Source of the DNA: Onthophagus taurus
Taxonomy: Eukaryota; Arthropoda; Insecta; Coleoptera; Scarabaeidae
DNA length: 64,000 nt
Direction of reading: 5' to 3'
Assembly (NCBI RefSeq): GCF_036711975.1
Contig: NC_091973.1
Span: 5,952,001-6,016,000, forward strand
In this document: positions 34,001-44,525 of the stretch, piece after piece
Position numbering within the stretch: the first letter of the stretch is position 1
Layout of the letters: each line of letters begins with the position of its first letter
Translations under genes and position numbers: made by a program
Notes under the pieces: generated by a model
Database searches by the model: none
Told to the model about the DNA's origin: nothing
What the model saw: the letters and a program-made list of their open reading frames with translations, nothing else

Positions 34001-37000
34001 CGAGGCTAAAAAGTTTACAGCTGTTGTTTCGTTGGATGTAACAAGGGCCTTTGATACTGTCTTAATTGAAGGCTTAAAATACAAGCTCAATCAAACGGGG
34101 CTAAGCAACTATTTACTTGCTATTCTGTTCTTTTTCCTGGAGGAGAGAACTTTCTCCGTCACCATCAATTGATACTCCTCCAGCACTCAAAGTAGTAGTT
34201 TATCCTCTGCTCTATTCAACATCTTTATGCATGATATCCCGACCGACGTAAACTTCGAAATGGCCATGTTTGCGGATGACATGTTAATAATGGCTCAAAA
34301 CGACATCCTTATTGATGCTATTGAGACACTTCAAATGTCAGTGGACAAAATCCAGAAATGGGATATTCTGCTCAATGCCAGCAAATGGCATTGGGCATTT
34401 TTTTACAAAGACCTTATCGAAATGCTCCTTACATTATTATAAATGATCAAGAAATACAGTGGAAAGCAAAAGATGAAGCCATTAATCTCCACATAAACTT
34501 AAAGGTCAACCAAGGATATGCAAGGCTTCGCCAATTGTATCCTCTGATCAGCAGAAAATCACCACTGCGAACTGAGTGCACTCTACTTTTTTACAAAGCC
34601 CTCATCAAGCCACTAGTCATTTACGCCTGGCCAGTTTGGAGCAATTCATCAACTTCAAACATGAGAAAAATTCAAACTAACTAAAAAGTTTTTTAACAAT
34701 ATTAGTAAGTACTCTAGTGCAGTTCAGCATCAAGTTCAGAACATCGTCAATGTTGAACTGGTTTTGAAATAAACGAAAAAAAAAAGAATAATGATAAATA
34801 TGATTTATACTCACTTTCTTCGTACGAATTAATTTCCAAAGTATTCTTATTGCCTCTCAAGTCAACAGCTGTAACTGTTAATTTTGAGTTGCAACAATTT
34901 GCTGTGTAATGACCAGCTATTTCTTCTTTAGATCCACTAATAAAGTTGTTGTTATTGAAGTAAATCCCACGAGGTTGAGAGGTAAATTGAAGTACCCCCG
35001 TTTCTTTATCTCGCGCGAAGATGTTGACCTCCCAAGATTTACTTTGACAGTTTGAAGCTTCCACATTCGAACAATCTGTTATTAAACTATACCACACCTC
35101 CGGTTGAGTTGAATCCATCTCGCCCTCATTAACGTACAAATAAGCAACCTTTTTTGCATTAAATCTTGTACTCGAAAATGTTATAACGTCATAATTTCCA
35201 GAAGGAATTTCCCCACTTAATTGAACCGTCACTGTTATCGTTTGATTTGGATTAATGTATGCGCTATAACATTTATATAAAAATATATGTGAATTAATAA
35301 CTTTTTTAAATTAATTTAGCTACCTCCCTGGATTTATATTTTGCAATAAATTTTTAGAATCAGTACAAGTAAATGCAACAGAAACAGCTTGTTCTTGATT
35401 ATTAGTCACTTCAAAATATATTGTTGCAGATGTATATGGTGTTGTCAAAAGTTTTGAATTTGAACTCAACTCGATTGAAATTTCTGGCAGTGATCTTTGA
35501 AGATTATTTGATGAAACCAATCGCTTGTGTCGAACTAAAAAAAGAAATTACTTAATTTTATTAGAAAACAAAAATTTTTGAAACTATACTTTTAAGTATG
35601 AATCATGGTATTGTATTACAATATAATGATATAAAAAAGCGATTAGAAAAACTTTTAAAACTGTGATCCTCGACCTTTGATCAGGTGATGCATAGAAATA
35701 GAATAAATATTGCGTTGTTGGTTATGTATTACGTTTGATTGAAAAGTTTTTATTAAGAGTAAAAAGGCAAACGTGTTGTCGATCATTTGAAACATCGAAA
35801 AATAATAACATCAGGCGTTATATAGTAGATTTTGTATATAAACGTATTATTTGCGATCGTGAGGGGTCAAAATTCTTTTTAACATTTCGTTGCGCAAGTG
35901 CAATGTGACGTGTTGTAGATTAAACTATATACGCTAAGAAATCGTAACGCGCTTAGTTAGTTTGAATTAAAACTTAATACAGACGAGGTGAGTAAATTAT
36001 TAATGTTTTTTTACCTTGATCTAGCATTTGTGCGTCTTCTTTTATTATATTTACGTATGCACGTTTTTTGGCATCAAAACTGAACGTCCAAGGACCGCCT
36101 TGATTCACTTTTAATGTTAGAAAAGTAAGATTTCCAAAATTTATTATTTGACTTGGTGAATTTAATAATAATTTTTCCCCTTCGGGTGATATAACTTGCA
36201 AATTATCGATGTCTCCACGTATTTTTATAAGAATTAATCGTGTTGGGTTAAAAAAGTTTAATTTATGTTCGTAATGACCTACTGCACTTTCATTTTTAAC
36301 CACGTGCTAAAAATTGTGTTAAATCGTTAATTAAATTTTAAACATTAAAAGTAATCGTACCTCGAAATAAACCCGGTTGGATAGATCAAAAAAATATCCA
36401 TCAGTTGCAAAAGATAATATCTTCATATTTGTTGTAAGATCCTCGAAGCTCTTTGGCTTATAAAAAATGTAGAACTAAAAACATAAATAAGATAACGCAT
36501 CTTATATAATTTCAATTTGTTTACCTTAATATTTTTATTTAAAGCTTCTTTTAAAATCTCCTCACTTATATCATTAGAATCTTTTTCGTCGAGTTTAAAA
36601 ATACTACAATTTTTTTTGATCGCATCTACTTGCTTAGGGGCATCATTAACGAATAAAAAAACACAATCATTGTTTAAAATAGCTTCAGAGAAATTAAAAT
36701 AAAATATAAAAAACCAAACGAAAAACATTTTTTGTGAATATTTTTAACAAAATCTGAACAAAAACTGAATTTTCCCAAGTGAAAGTAACAGCTTTTGTAA
36801 GTTCGGGTGACGAATATGGGTAAGAACGGAAATACCACCTTAATGAAAAACAAACACGGTTTATTTAAACTTTTAAACGTATCGGTTAAGGTTAAAGGGT
36901 TCTCTAAAACATTAATGATGTTTTTTATTTTTTATCTATTTAGATCAACAAATACCCGAAATATCAACTACGAGTAATAATTTTACAATAGAACCGGATT

Positions 37001-40000
37001 ACCAACCAGAACAATTCGGCGAGGTTACTATTCAAGACGATTATTCGCAGCAACCATCAAATATTTCATCGTTTTTATCATCATTTTCCAACATTTGGAA
37101 ACCAAGCTCTTCGTCGGAACAACAAGAAAATTTTGGGGTCACCCAACAAATCGAACCTACTCAACCTCCCACAATCGGTGATTATTTCGCTTCAAGCAGC
37201 CCACAAACACAAACTCGGGAAGTACCATTTTATTCCCCAACGGATGTTCCAATAGGGCCACCACCCCCATCAACAACCACAACAAACACCTACAGGCGTT
37301 CAGGTTTAAAAAGAGCAGTTTATGCCCCAGTTCCGGGTCTTTCAAAACCTCAAGATCAACCAAACATTTTTGATGCAAATTATATCCAACCAATTTCATC
37401 AAATGTTTTAACCCCGGACACTTTACCAGAAGTTCAAAGATCGATTACTCCAAAACAAATAATTCAAGAACCAAAAAGTTCCGAATCAAATTCGCCATTT
37501 TTAAGTCCAGTACAAGATTTATCAGAACCTTTCGTTAAAATGCCCGTTAACGAGGTACCTAATTCAAATTCAAATAATTTACCATACGCTTATCGACAAG
37601 ACAATTTCTTGCCGACATCAAACGCGGAAGTGACTAATTCGCTGTACAGACCGGTGTATCAACATTGGTTTTATCGAAAAAATAAAGAGGCGAAAACACC
37701 ATGGCTGCCATTTTCAATGCACGATTCCCAAAATTTAGAAGCTGCGTTTACATCAACTGATCTCTCACCCGAAACGGTGGTCAAAACTGATGGTGGGCGT
37801 TACGACGTAAATATATTACGTAGAGAACGAATTTCGGTTTATTGGAAAAGTAACCCAACGGAAGTAAAAAGATGTTCGTGGTTCCATAGGCACACAAGCG
37901 GCGACGGCAAATACATTCCATTCGACGAAAATATCGCCGCAAAACTCGAAGATGAATATAAAATTGCGTTTGAAACTAACCAGTGGCATAGAAAAGTCGA
38001 TATCCAAAACGGGGAGACTGTCATTCTTCATGGAGTGGATGTTTTAATTTTGTTTCCTTCTACTCCATCACCAGATACTTGGGGAAATGCGCCGGTAAAT
38101 ATAATTAAATATAATTATTTAATAGGTATATTACATACACTGTTGGAAATAATTCAAGAGCACACCCTGTATAATCTGAACGCGTGTGTCTAGCGCAATG
38201 AAATTTGGTATGAAAGGAGTACTAAAGTAGTGTAACTTATCTTCACATGGAGAGCGGCGCAACTCTGTTGGGAGGGGATACATCAATAACGAGAGTATTC
38301 CCCGTGAGCAGCGCGTACCATCGCTACACGACGTGGCATAGAGTCGATAAGTCGCTGTATTGTAATTCGCCTTCATAGCTCCTCAACATTAGCCGGGGAT
38401 GCCGAATAACGTTGAAGTCTCCCAACAATCATGTCCCAAACATGTTCGATCGGATTCACATCCGGAGAACGAGCTGGCCATGGAAGCATTTGTATATGGT
38501 GCTTTTCCACAATGGTCTGTACAACACGCTCGACGTGCGGTCGGGCGTTGTCGTGCATGTATAGCAGATGTATCGTTGACCCGTCATCATCTGCTGTACA
38601 CGCAGCAGACGTGTAGGCCCACCATGTGTAATCGTACCCCATACTATAATGCTTGGGTGTCGGAAAACAAAATGTCTCTCCACTCAGCAACCCACCAATG
38701 TCTAGCGTCGACCCACTAGTGACGTATGTGCTGGTGCTGGGAGTATTAGTGCAATCCGCTCTATCGCACGCGCAGTCCAAACGCCGCCGTACAGTTAGCA
38801 TAGTGAGTACGCCTTCCCTGACCTTCCCTTCCCGCTGGCGAAACAGCTCCAAGTTGTCTTGAGGAGGACATACGCGACGCTAAAGCACTGAGCACAAATG
38901 CGCGATCTTCGCGTGCTGTGGTCGCGCGAGGCTATCTCAGCCACGGCTGAAGGTGCGTATGTCCTAGCTCAGACCATTCTCGCCATGCCCGTTGCACTGC
39001 CGGTAACGACTGCTCGAGAAAAGGCGCAATTTCACGGAACGATACACCCTCAATGTGCATACCCACAACCATTCCTCTTAAGTAATGCGATCGCCCTTCC
39101 ATTGCGCACAGAGTACGACAACAAAGTGGTGCCTCCACACTAAAAACGATCGGTATATCCCACCCACTTCGATCTCCATAGCGGAATGTTCCACATGGAA
39201 GGGCGGCTTAGTCAACACTGCCTACTTTAGACTATCAATCTGGTTTCCGACCAGGCCACACTACCACATCGGCACTCATCAAGGTTACTGATGATATTAA
39301 GCGTAACTGTGACGATCGACGAATAACCTTGTTAGTTTTGCTGGACTTCAGCAAGGCATTTGATGCTGTGGATCATAGCCTACTGGTGTCGTCTCTGTCT
39401 GCTATGGGCTTTGCCGCTGAGTGCGTTACTTGGTTTGGGTCATACCTTTCTCAACGTTCCTTTTGTGTGCGTGACACTTCATCTTCTTCTTCTGTGTTTC
39501 AAAGTCACAGTGTCAACAACTGTGAATGAGCTCCCGGTGTCCATGGCGCGGCTTAATGGCGATCTGTCCAGGATACTTCACTGGTGTAAATGAGTTTGAA
39601 TATTGCCAAGACACAAGCTATAGCATTCGGTTCAAAACCTTTACTTGCAAAATTTTACTCTTTCAATGATACGCAGCTGATACTTGGTGACAATGTTATA
39701 CATTTCACCAATACGGTCAAAAACTTGGGGGTGACAATGGACTCAGCGCTGTCTTGGCGGTGTCAAATTCAGTCTGTCTGTAGGAAGGTCTATTTTTGTT
39801 TTCATTCAAAGACAATACCTGTTGTTAGTCAACCTTTATGCTCCGCAAATATTATGGATTTATCTTCAGCGCAATAAAATTTGGTATGGAAGTAGTACTA
39901 AAGTAGCATAACTTACTCTCACATGGAGAACGGCACAACTCTGCTGGGAGGAGAAACATCAATAGCGAGAGTATCCCCCGTGAGCTTCGCGTACCATCGC

Positions 40001-43000
40001 TACACGACGTGGCATGCAGTCTATAAGTCGCTATATTGTAGCGAGAGGGATGGCCAACCATGCCACCTCAACTCGCCTGTACAACACTAAGGTCTGTACA
40101 ACACGCCCGATGTGCTGTCGTACGTTGTCGTGCATGTATAGCAAACATGGGAGCCGCCGAACATAGGGAAGCACAACGGACAGTAGCACCTCATCTACGT
40201 ATCATTGACCCGTCATGGTCTGCTATACACGCAGCAGACGTGTACGTCCACCATATGTAATCGCACCCCATACCATAGTGCTCGGTTGTCGGTGGATAGG
40301 GCGTTCTTGCACACACTGCTCGAGTAGACGATCATCACGGCTCCGACGAACTAAAATTCGCGCATCACCAGTGCTCAATTCGAATCTTGATTAATCGGAA
40401 AACAAAATGTCCCTCTACTCGGCAACCTACTAATACCTAGCGTCGACCCACTCGTGACGTATGCTGCGGTGCTCGGGTGGTACTGGAATCCGCTGTATCG
40501 CACGACGCGCGCGCCAGTCCACTATCTACCAAACGCCGCCGTACAGTTCGCGTAGTGAGTGCGCCTTCCCCTGCCAGTGGCCAAACAGCTCCAAGTTGCC
40601 TTGAGGAGGACGCACACGACACTAAAGCGCTGAGCACAAGAGTGCGATCCTCGTGTGTCCTATGTCCTACCTCAGACCATTCTCGCTATGCCCGTTGCAC
40701 TGCCGATAACGACCGCTCGAGACGACGCGCAATTTCACGGAACGATACACCCTCAATGTGCATACCCACAAACATTCCTCGCTCAAACTCGCTTAAGTAA
40801 CGCGATCGCCCATCCATTGTAAAAACGACCGGTATTTTCCATCCACTTCGGTCTCCATAGCGACGGAATGTTCCACTTGGAAGGGCGGCTCAGTCAAAAA
40901 TGCCGCCACAGAAGAACTCGAAACTCTTATGCAACTATTATGGATTTATCTTCACGCGTTCAGATTTTATAGGGTGTGCTCGTGAATTATTTCCAACAGT
41001 GTATATTATACATATATTACAGTACTCAAACGGGTGCTGTAATAAGACTCTTACAGCATCCGATGCTGTAATGAGATTTTAGTAACATTTTATGGAACTA
41101 GTTCAAGTTGGTGACATTGGATCATTTTCTGAAATTTCTTTAATCTTCTTTTCTTCGCACCACCCCTTAAATTTAGCGTACTCTTATTTGTATCTTTCAT
41201 GGGACTTATCTGGAAGTAGTGTTTTAATAAAATTCAGTAATTTCTCTTATTTCGGGAGGTAGACATGAAACATTTTTCTCACGTCAATACATTTTGTATT
41301 TTAATAATTTCTAATTGTCGATTCAAATTTCTATTTTCAAGTGTTACGGTGTTACCAACTGCTACTTTTCCCTACATAGTCAAAATTTAATTTATTTTTG
41401 TTAAAAAAAAAGGATTAAAACGCGAATTACAAAAAATAGAAATAATAATAAACTTGAATTCGTGCATTTCAAGCGTGTCTTACGAAACTAGTTTTTTAAT
41501 ATACTATTTTGTAATTCGCGACGGTAATGAAAGCTATTACAGTACTCAAACGGATGCTGTAATGAGACTCCTTACAGCATCCGATGCTGTAATAAGATTT
41601 TAGTAACATTTTATGGAACCAGTTCAAATTGGTGAGATGGCATATACATTTAATTATTATTTTAGCAAAATCAAATCAAACCAAGAATAGTTAAACGAGG
41701 AATGGATGAATTCGATATAGATGAAGGTGAAAGTGAAACTGTTGATCACCTATTATTTATGGTACATGGAATCGGAGCGGCTTGTGATTTAAAATTTAGA
41801 TCGGTTGAAGATGTAGGTGAGTAAATTAATTGATTTATTTAAACACCTTTTTTGATTTGGTCAAAAAATTTTTAGTTGATGAATTCCGTTCGATTGCTCT
41901 TCAATTAGTGAGAGCTCATTATCGTTCATCTTGCGATCGTAAAATAGTGCATCGCGTGGAAGTTTTGCCAGTAAGTTGGCATGAGAAACTTCATTGTGAT
42001 GATACTGGAATTGATAATAAATTGAAAAGTATCACTTTGGAGAGTATCCCGAAATTGAGAGAGTTTACTAATGATACACTCTTAGATATATTGTTTTATA
42101 CAAGTCCCGTTTATGGACAAACTATTATTACGTCTGTTAGCAACGAAATAAACTCGGTTTACGAATTGTTCAAACAACGAAATCCGAGTTTTAATGGTGG
42201 GGTTTCTTTGGGTGGACACAGCTTAGGTTCGCTGATTTTATTTGATATTCTTCGTAATCAACGTACTCCGGCTGAGCCACAAAAAGAAATTGGAGATTTA
42301 TTGCAACCAGGTAAGAAATTAACACATCTTGCGTCGAGTTTGATAGCTTCCCGCGCAAGATGTGTAAAAACAACATTTTTTAAAGGCGATTTAATTTTTT
42401 TTTTAATTTAGACAATGCTGTTTCGTTGTCAACGGAAGAGAAACCACATCCTATGAATCGAAGCATGAGTAGAAGATTTAGTTATGTGTTAGGAACCGTG
42501 GGAACAGGTCAACCAGAAATAATGTATCCGCAATTAGCGTTTCAACCACATACATTTTTCGCATTGGGATCGCCAATCGGAATGTTTGTAACAGTTCGCG
42601 GATTAGAAACTTTAGGGGAAACATTTAAACTCCCAACATGTTCAGGTTTCTTCAACATATTTCACCCATATGATCCAGTCGCGTACAGAATCGAATCGCT
42701 TGTTAATGAGAAATTGGCAGACATAAAACCGGTGTTAATACCACATCATAAAGGAAGAAAGCGAATGCACTTGGAATTGAAAGAGACAATGACGCGAGTT
42801 GGAGCTGATATTAAGCAAAAGGTGATGGATTCCATGAAGAATACGTGGAATTCGTTCTTTCAAGGTTGGACAAGTAACAAGCCAAGTTTAGAGGAGGAAG
42901 TTGATAAAGCGATTGAGGAAGGTTTTTCAAGTAACAATCAAGAAAATAATAATGAAAACCAAGAAAATGAAAAGACTGATCTCTGTCTTGGGTTGTTAAA

Positions 43001-43394
43001 TAAAGGAAGAAGAATCGATTATGTGTTACAAGAAGCACCCGTCGAATTTTTTAATGAATACATTTTTACTTTATCTAGTCATTTATGTTATTGGTAAGAT
43101 ACGAGATTACGTTTTATATCTTCATATTAACACACAATTTTTAGGGAATCTGAAGATACAATATTAATGATGCTTAAAGAAATTTATGGAACTTTAAACA
43201 TTTCTCCAGATAATCAAATTCCACAGCAAACGATGACGATAGAAAGACCACCATCATCACCCCAATCAGCAAGATCTTACGTAACTTCAACTACAGTAAA
43301 TAATTCGCAACTGGGGGTTAATCCAACTTTACCAATGAATAAAAACGCAGACATTGGACCACCACCCGTTTCCGGATTTGTTAGAAAATCGTAA
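31051..43394 (+). CDS. Sec23ip: Sec23-interacting protein / DDHD phospholipase A1
   Basis: Coding exons 31051-31192, 36944-38094, 41666-41816, 41876-42310, 42412-43093 and 43145-43394 give 2811 nt, 936 aa. The N-terminal third is Pro/Ser/Gln-rich, as in the Sec23-binding part of SEC23IP. A WWE-like segment follows (HWFYRKNKE to TNQWHRKV). The lipase region starts with VHGIG near residue 464 and has the catalytic GHSLG with Ser about 597. The DDHD domain shows HPYDPVAYR and IPHHKGRKR, and the end is [20 protein letters not shown]. Known family members act at ER exit sites and hydrolyse phosphatidic acid. No SAM domain is visible between lipase core and DDHD, unlike mammalian SEC23IP. Intron 1 contains a whole opposite-strand gene and intron 2 a transposon mosaic. 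Confidence 0.93.
31226..31231 (-). terminator. Candidate polyadenylation signal of the nested gene
   Basis: TTTATT on the plus strand (AATAAA on the minus strand) about 60 nt after the stop codon. It lies only 34 bp from the Sec23ip exon 1 donor, so the nested gene probably ends just inside the intron. Confidence 0.4.
31291..36728 (-). CDS. Hemicentin/VWA7-like single-pass membrane protein, nested in Sec23ip intron 1
   Basis: Exons 36525-36728, 36361-36474, 36015-36306, 35324-35534, 34815-35263 and 31291-31454 give 1434 nt, 477 aa, with consistent phases. A signal peptide (MFFVWFFIFYFNFSEA) is followed by the second half of a von Willebrand A-type fold (FLFVNDAPKQVDAI, ILSFATDGYFFDLSN). Next comes the region that follows VWA in hemicentins (PTRLILIKIRGDIDNLQVIS, GGPWTFSFDAKKRAYV) and beta-rich modules (ATIYFEVTNNQEQAV, YDVITFSSTRFNAKK). 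The last exon encodes one membrane helix (ASAIALGVILLVVIIIII) and a short basic tail ending SRTPL. The first half of VWA with the MIDAS DxSxS is absent, so metal-dependent binding is unlikely unless further 5' exons exist. The last intron (about 3.4 kb) holds a LINE. Confidence 0.8.
31550..34787 (+). mobile_element. Jockey-clade LINE, nearly full length but dead
   Basis: In order along the plus strand are: ORF1/gag-like sequence (NKYAALVDVSDESNE near 31670); a zinc-knuckle segment (CANCGQDHPASYRGCKIH near 32110-32160); an endonuclease segment (TPVNIICGYKQPNKKLL, LLIGDFNSKNKLWG); RT pieces (KKAPGLDQI, GFRKGHSTVYQLARV, FADDMLIMAQ at about 34266); and a C-terminal segment. It ends in an A-rich tail at about 34770-34787. 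Many stops and frameshifts are present, and a foreign stretch lies at about 33170-33470. It sits in the last intron of the minus-strand nested gene. Confidence 0.85.
33170..33470. mobile_element. Foreign insertion inside the LINE
   Basis: The LINE reading is broken here by about 300 bp without RT similarity. This stretch includes CCTGAAGATGAGGACTAGTT and CGAAACATGTAG, a motif style seen near the ends of Penelope-like and SINE-like repeats. Limits are approximate and identity uncertain. Confidence 0.35.
38373..39140 (-). pseudogene. Tc1-like transposase remnant, copy A
   Basis: The N-terminal part (39138-38932) encodes a helix-turn-helix segment (EGRSHYLRGMVVGMHIEGVS). The C-terminal part (38852-38373) has the DDE-domain end HDNARPHVERVV and LPWPARSPDVNPIEHVWD. 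Frame changes between the parts and at SIIVWGTI (38683 frame) show it is inactive. Confidence 0.85.
39216..39870 (+). mobile_element. LINE RT fragment between the Tc1-like copies
   Basis: Broken frames give SGFRPGHTTTSALIKV, then LLVLLDFSKAFDAVDHSLLV, and after shifts NIAKTQAIAFGSKPLLAKFY and HFTNTVKNLGVTMDSALSW. This is RT core plus thumb of an insect jockey/CR1-like LINE. Both ends are truncated. Its last bases share ATTATGGATTTATCTTCA with 40938-40955. Confidence 0.8.
39866..40955 (-). pseudogene. Tc1-like transposase remnant, copy B
   Basis: It is colinear with copy A: GGAGAACGGCACAACTCTGC near 39925 matches 38250, and GGAATGTTCCACTTGGAAGG near 40865 matches copy A at about 39182. It is more decayed, with no long transposase frame left. 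It is bounded on both sides by the same 18-bp ATTATGGATTTATCTTCA. Confidence 0.7.
41025..41630. repeat. Imperfect direct repeat in Sec23ip intron 2
   Basis: About 90 bp at 41024-41110 (TTACAGTACTCAAACGG, GCATCCGATGCTGTAAT, TTTTATGGAACTAGTTCAA) recurs at 41538-41632, with about 430 bp between copies. Within each copy GCATCCGATGC is a small palindrome. The copies may be ends of a non-autonomous element. Confidence 0.65.
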
Positions 43395-43539
43395 TGACGA
43401 AAAACATTTACCGTTTTGATTCAATCTGTGATTGATATTGTTTTGAGAGTTTAAAAAAAATGTAATTTATTTTCATATGGTTCGATTTTTTAAGACAATT
43501 TATTATTAAATGTTATAGTACGTTCGTTTTTTTTAATTA

Positions 43540-43545
43540 AATAAA
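43540..43545 (+). terminator. Sec23ip: Sec23ip polyadenylation signal AATAAA
   Basis: AATAAA about 145 nt after the stop codon, T-rich sequence downstream. The palindromic satellite starts only about 100 bp further on. Confidence 0.6.
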
Positions 43546-43589
43546 ATGTTTTTATTTGAAGATTTTTAATCTTTTTTTTTCCTTCTTAT

Positions 43590-44525
43590 TTCATATAATA
43601 GAATTATAATATATGAATTTCATATAACTCGCAATATATGAATGCAGTAACCATAGTTACATTCGGATTTAGCCACATGTCTCTCAAGACGACTAAAAAC
43701 GAATGATTCTAATTCTAGGTCTTGTGTTAGCTTTAGTGATAGTGCTGATGCAAAACTAGAAACATTCGGGTTTAGCCATACGTCTCTCAAGACGGCTAAA
43801 CCCGAATGATTCTAGTTCTAGGTCTTGTGTTAGTTCTAATGATAGTGTAAAACTGGAACTAACACTAGACCTACAACTAGAATCATTCGAGTTTAGCCGC
43901 ACGTCTCTTAAGACGGCTAAACCCGAATGATTCTAGTTCTAGGTCTTGTGTTAGTTCTAATGATAGTGTAAAACTGGAATTAACACTAGACCTACAACTA
44001 GAATCGTTCGGGTTTAGCCGCACGTCTCTCAAGACGGCTAAACCCGAACGATATTCATATAATAGAATTTATTATAATATATGAATTTCATATAACTCGC
44101 AAGATATGAATGCAGTAACCATAGTTACATTCGGATTTAGCCACATGTCTCTCAAGACGGCTAAAAACGAATGATTCTAATTCTAGGTCTTGTGTTAGCT
44201 TTAGTGATAGTGCTGATGCAAAACTAGAAACATTCGGGTTTAGCCATACGTCTCCCAAGACGGCTAAACCCGAATGATTCTAGTTCTAGGTCTTGTGTTA
44301 GTTCTAATGATAGTGTAAAACTGGAACTAACACTAGACCTACCACTAGAATCATTCGAGTTTAGCCGCACGTCTCTCAAGACGGCTAAACCCGAATGATT
44401 CTAGTTCTAGGTCTTGTGTTAGTTCTAATGATAGTGTAAAACTGGAATTAACACTAGACCTACAACTAGAATCGTTCGGGTTTAGCCGCACGTCTCTCAA
44501 GACGGCTAAACCCGAATGATTCTAG
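43590..44525. repeat. 468-bp tandem duplication at the left edge of satellite array 1
   Basis: A unit starting ATTCATATAATAGAATT, with AATGCAGTAACCATAGTTAC at 43641 and again at 44109, is duplicated in tandem. Each copy contains a divergent first hairpin followed by ordinary satellite units. Confidence 0.85.

Larger units (their letters stand above)
38138..41001 (-). mobile_element. Mosaic Tc1-like element in Sec23ip intron 2
   Basis: Outer inverted repeats of 47 bp (38138-38184 and 40955-41001, about three mismatches, starting CACTGTTGGAAATAATTCA) are flanked by TA on both sides, the Tc1/mariner target duplication. Inside are two decayed Tc1-type transposase copies in the same orientation with a LINE piece between them. 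The left copy retains the left terminus and the right copy the right terminus. Confidence 0.85.
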
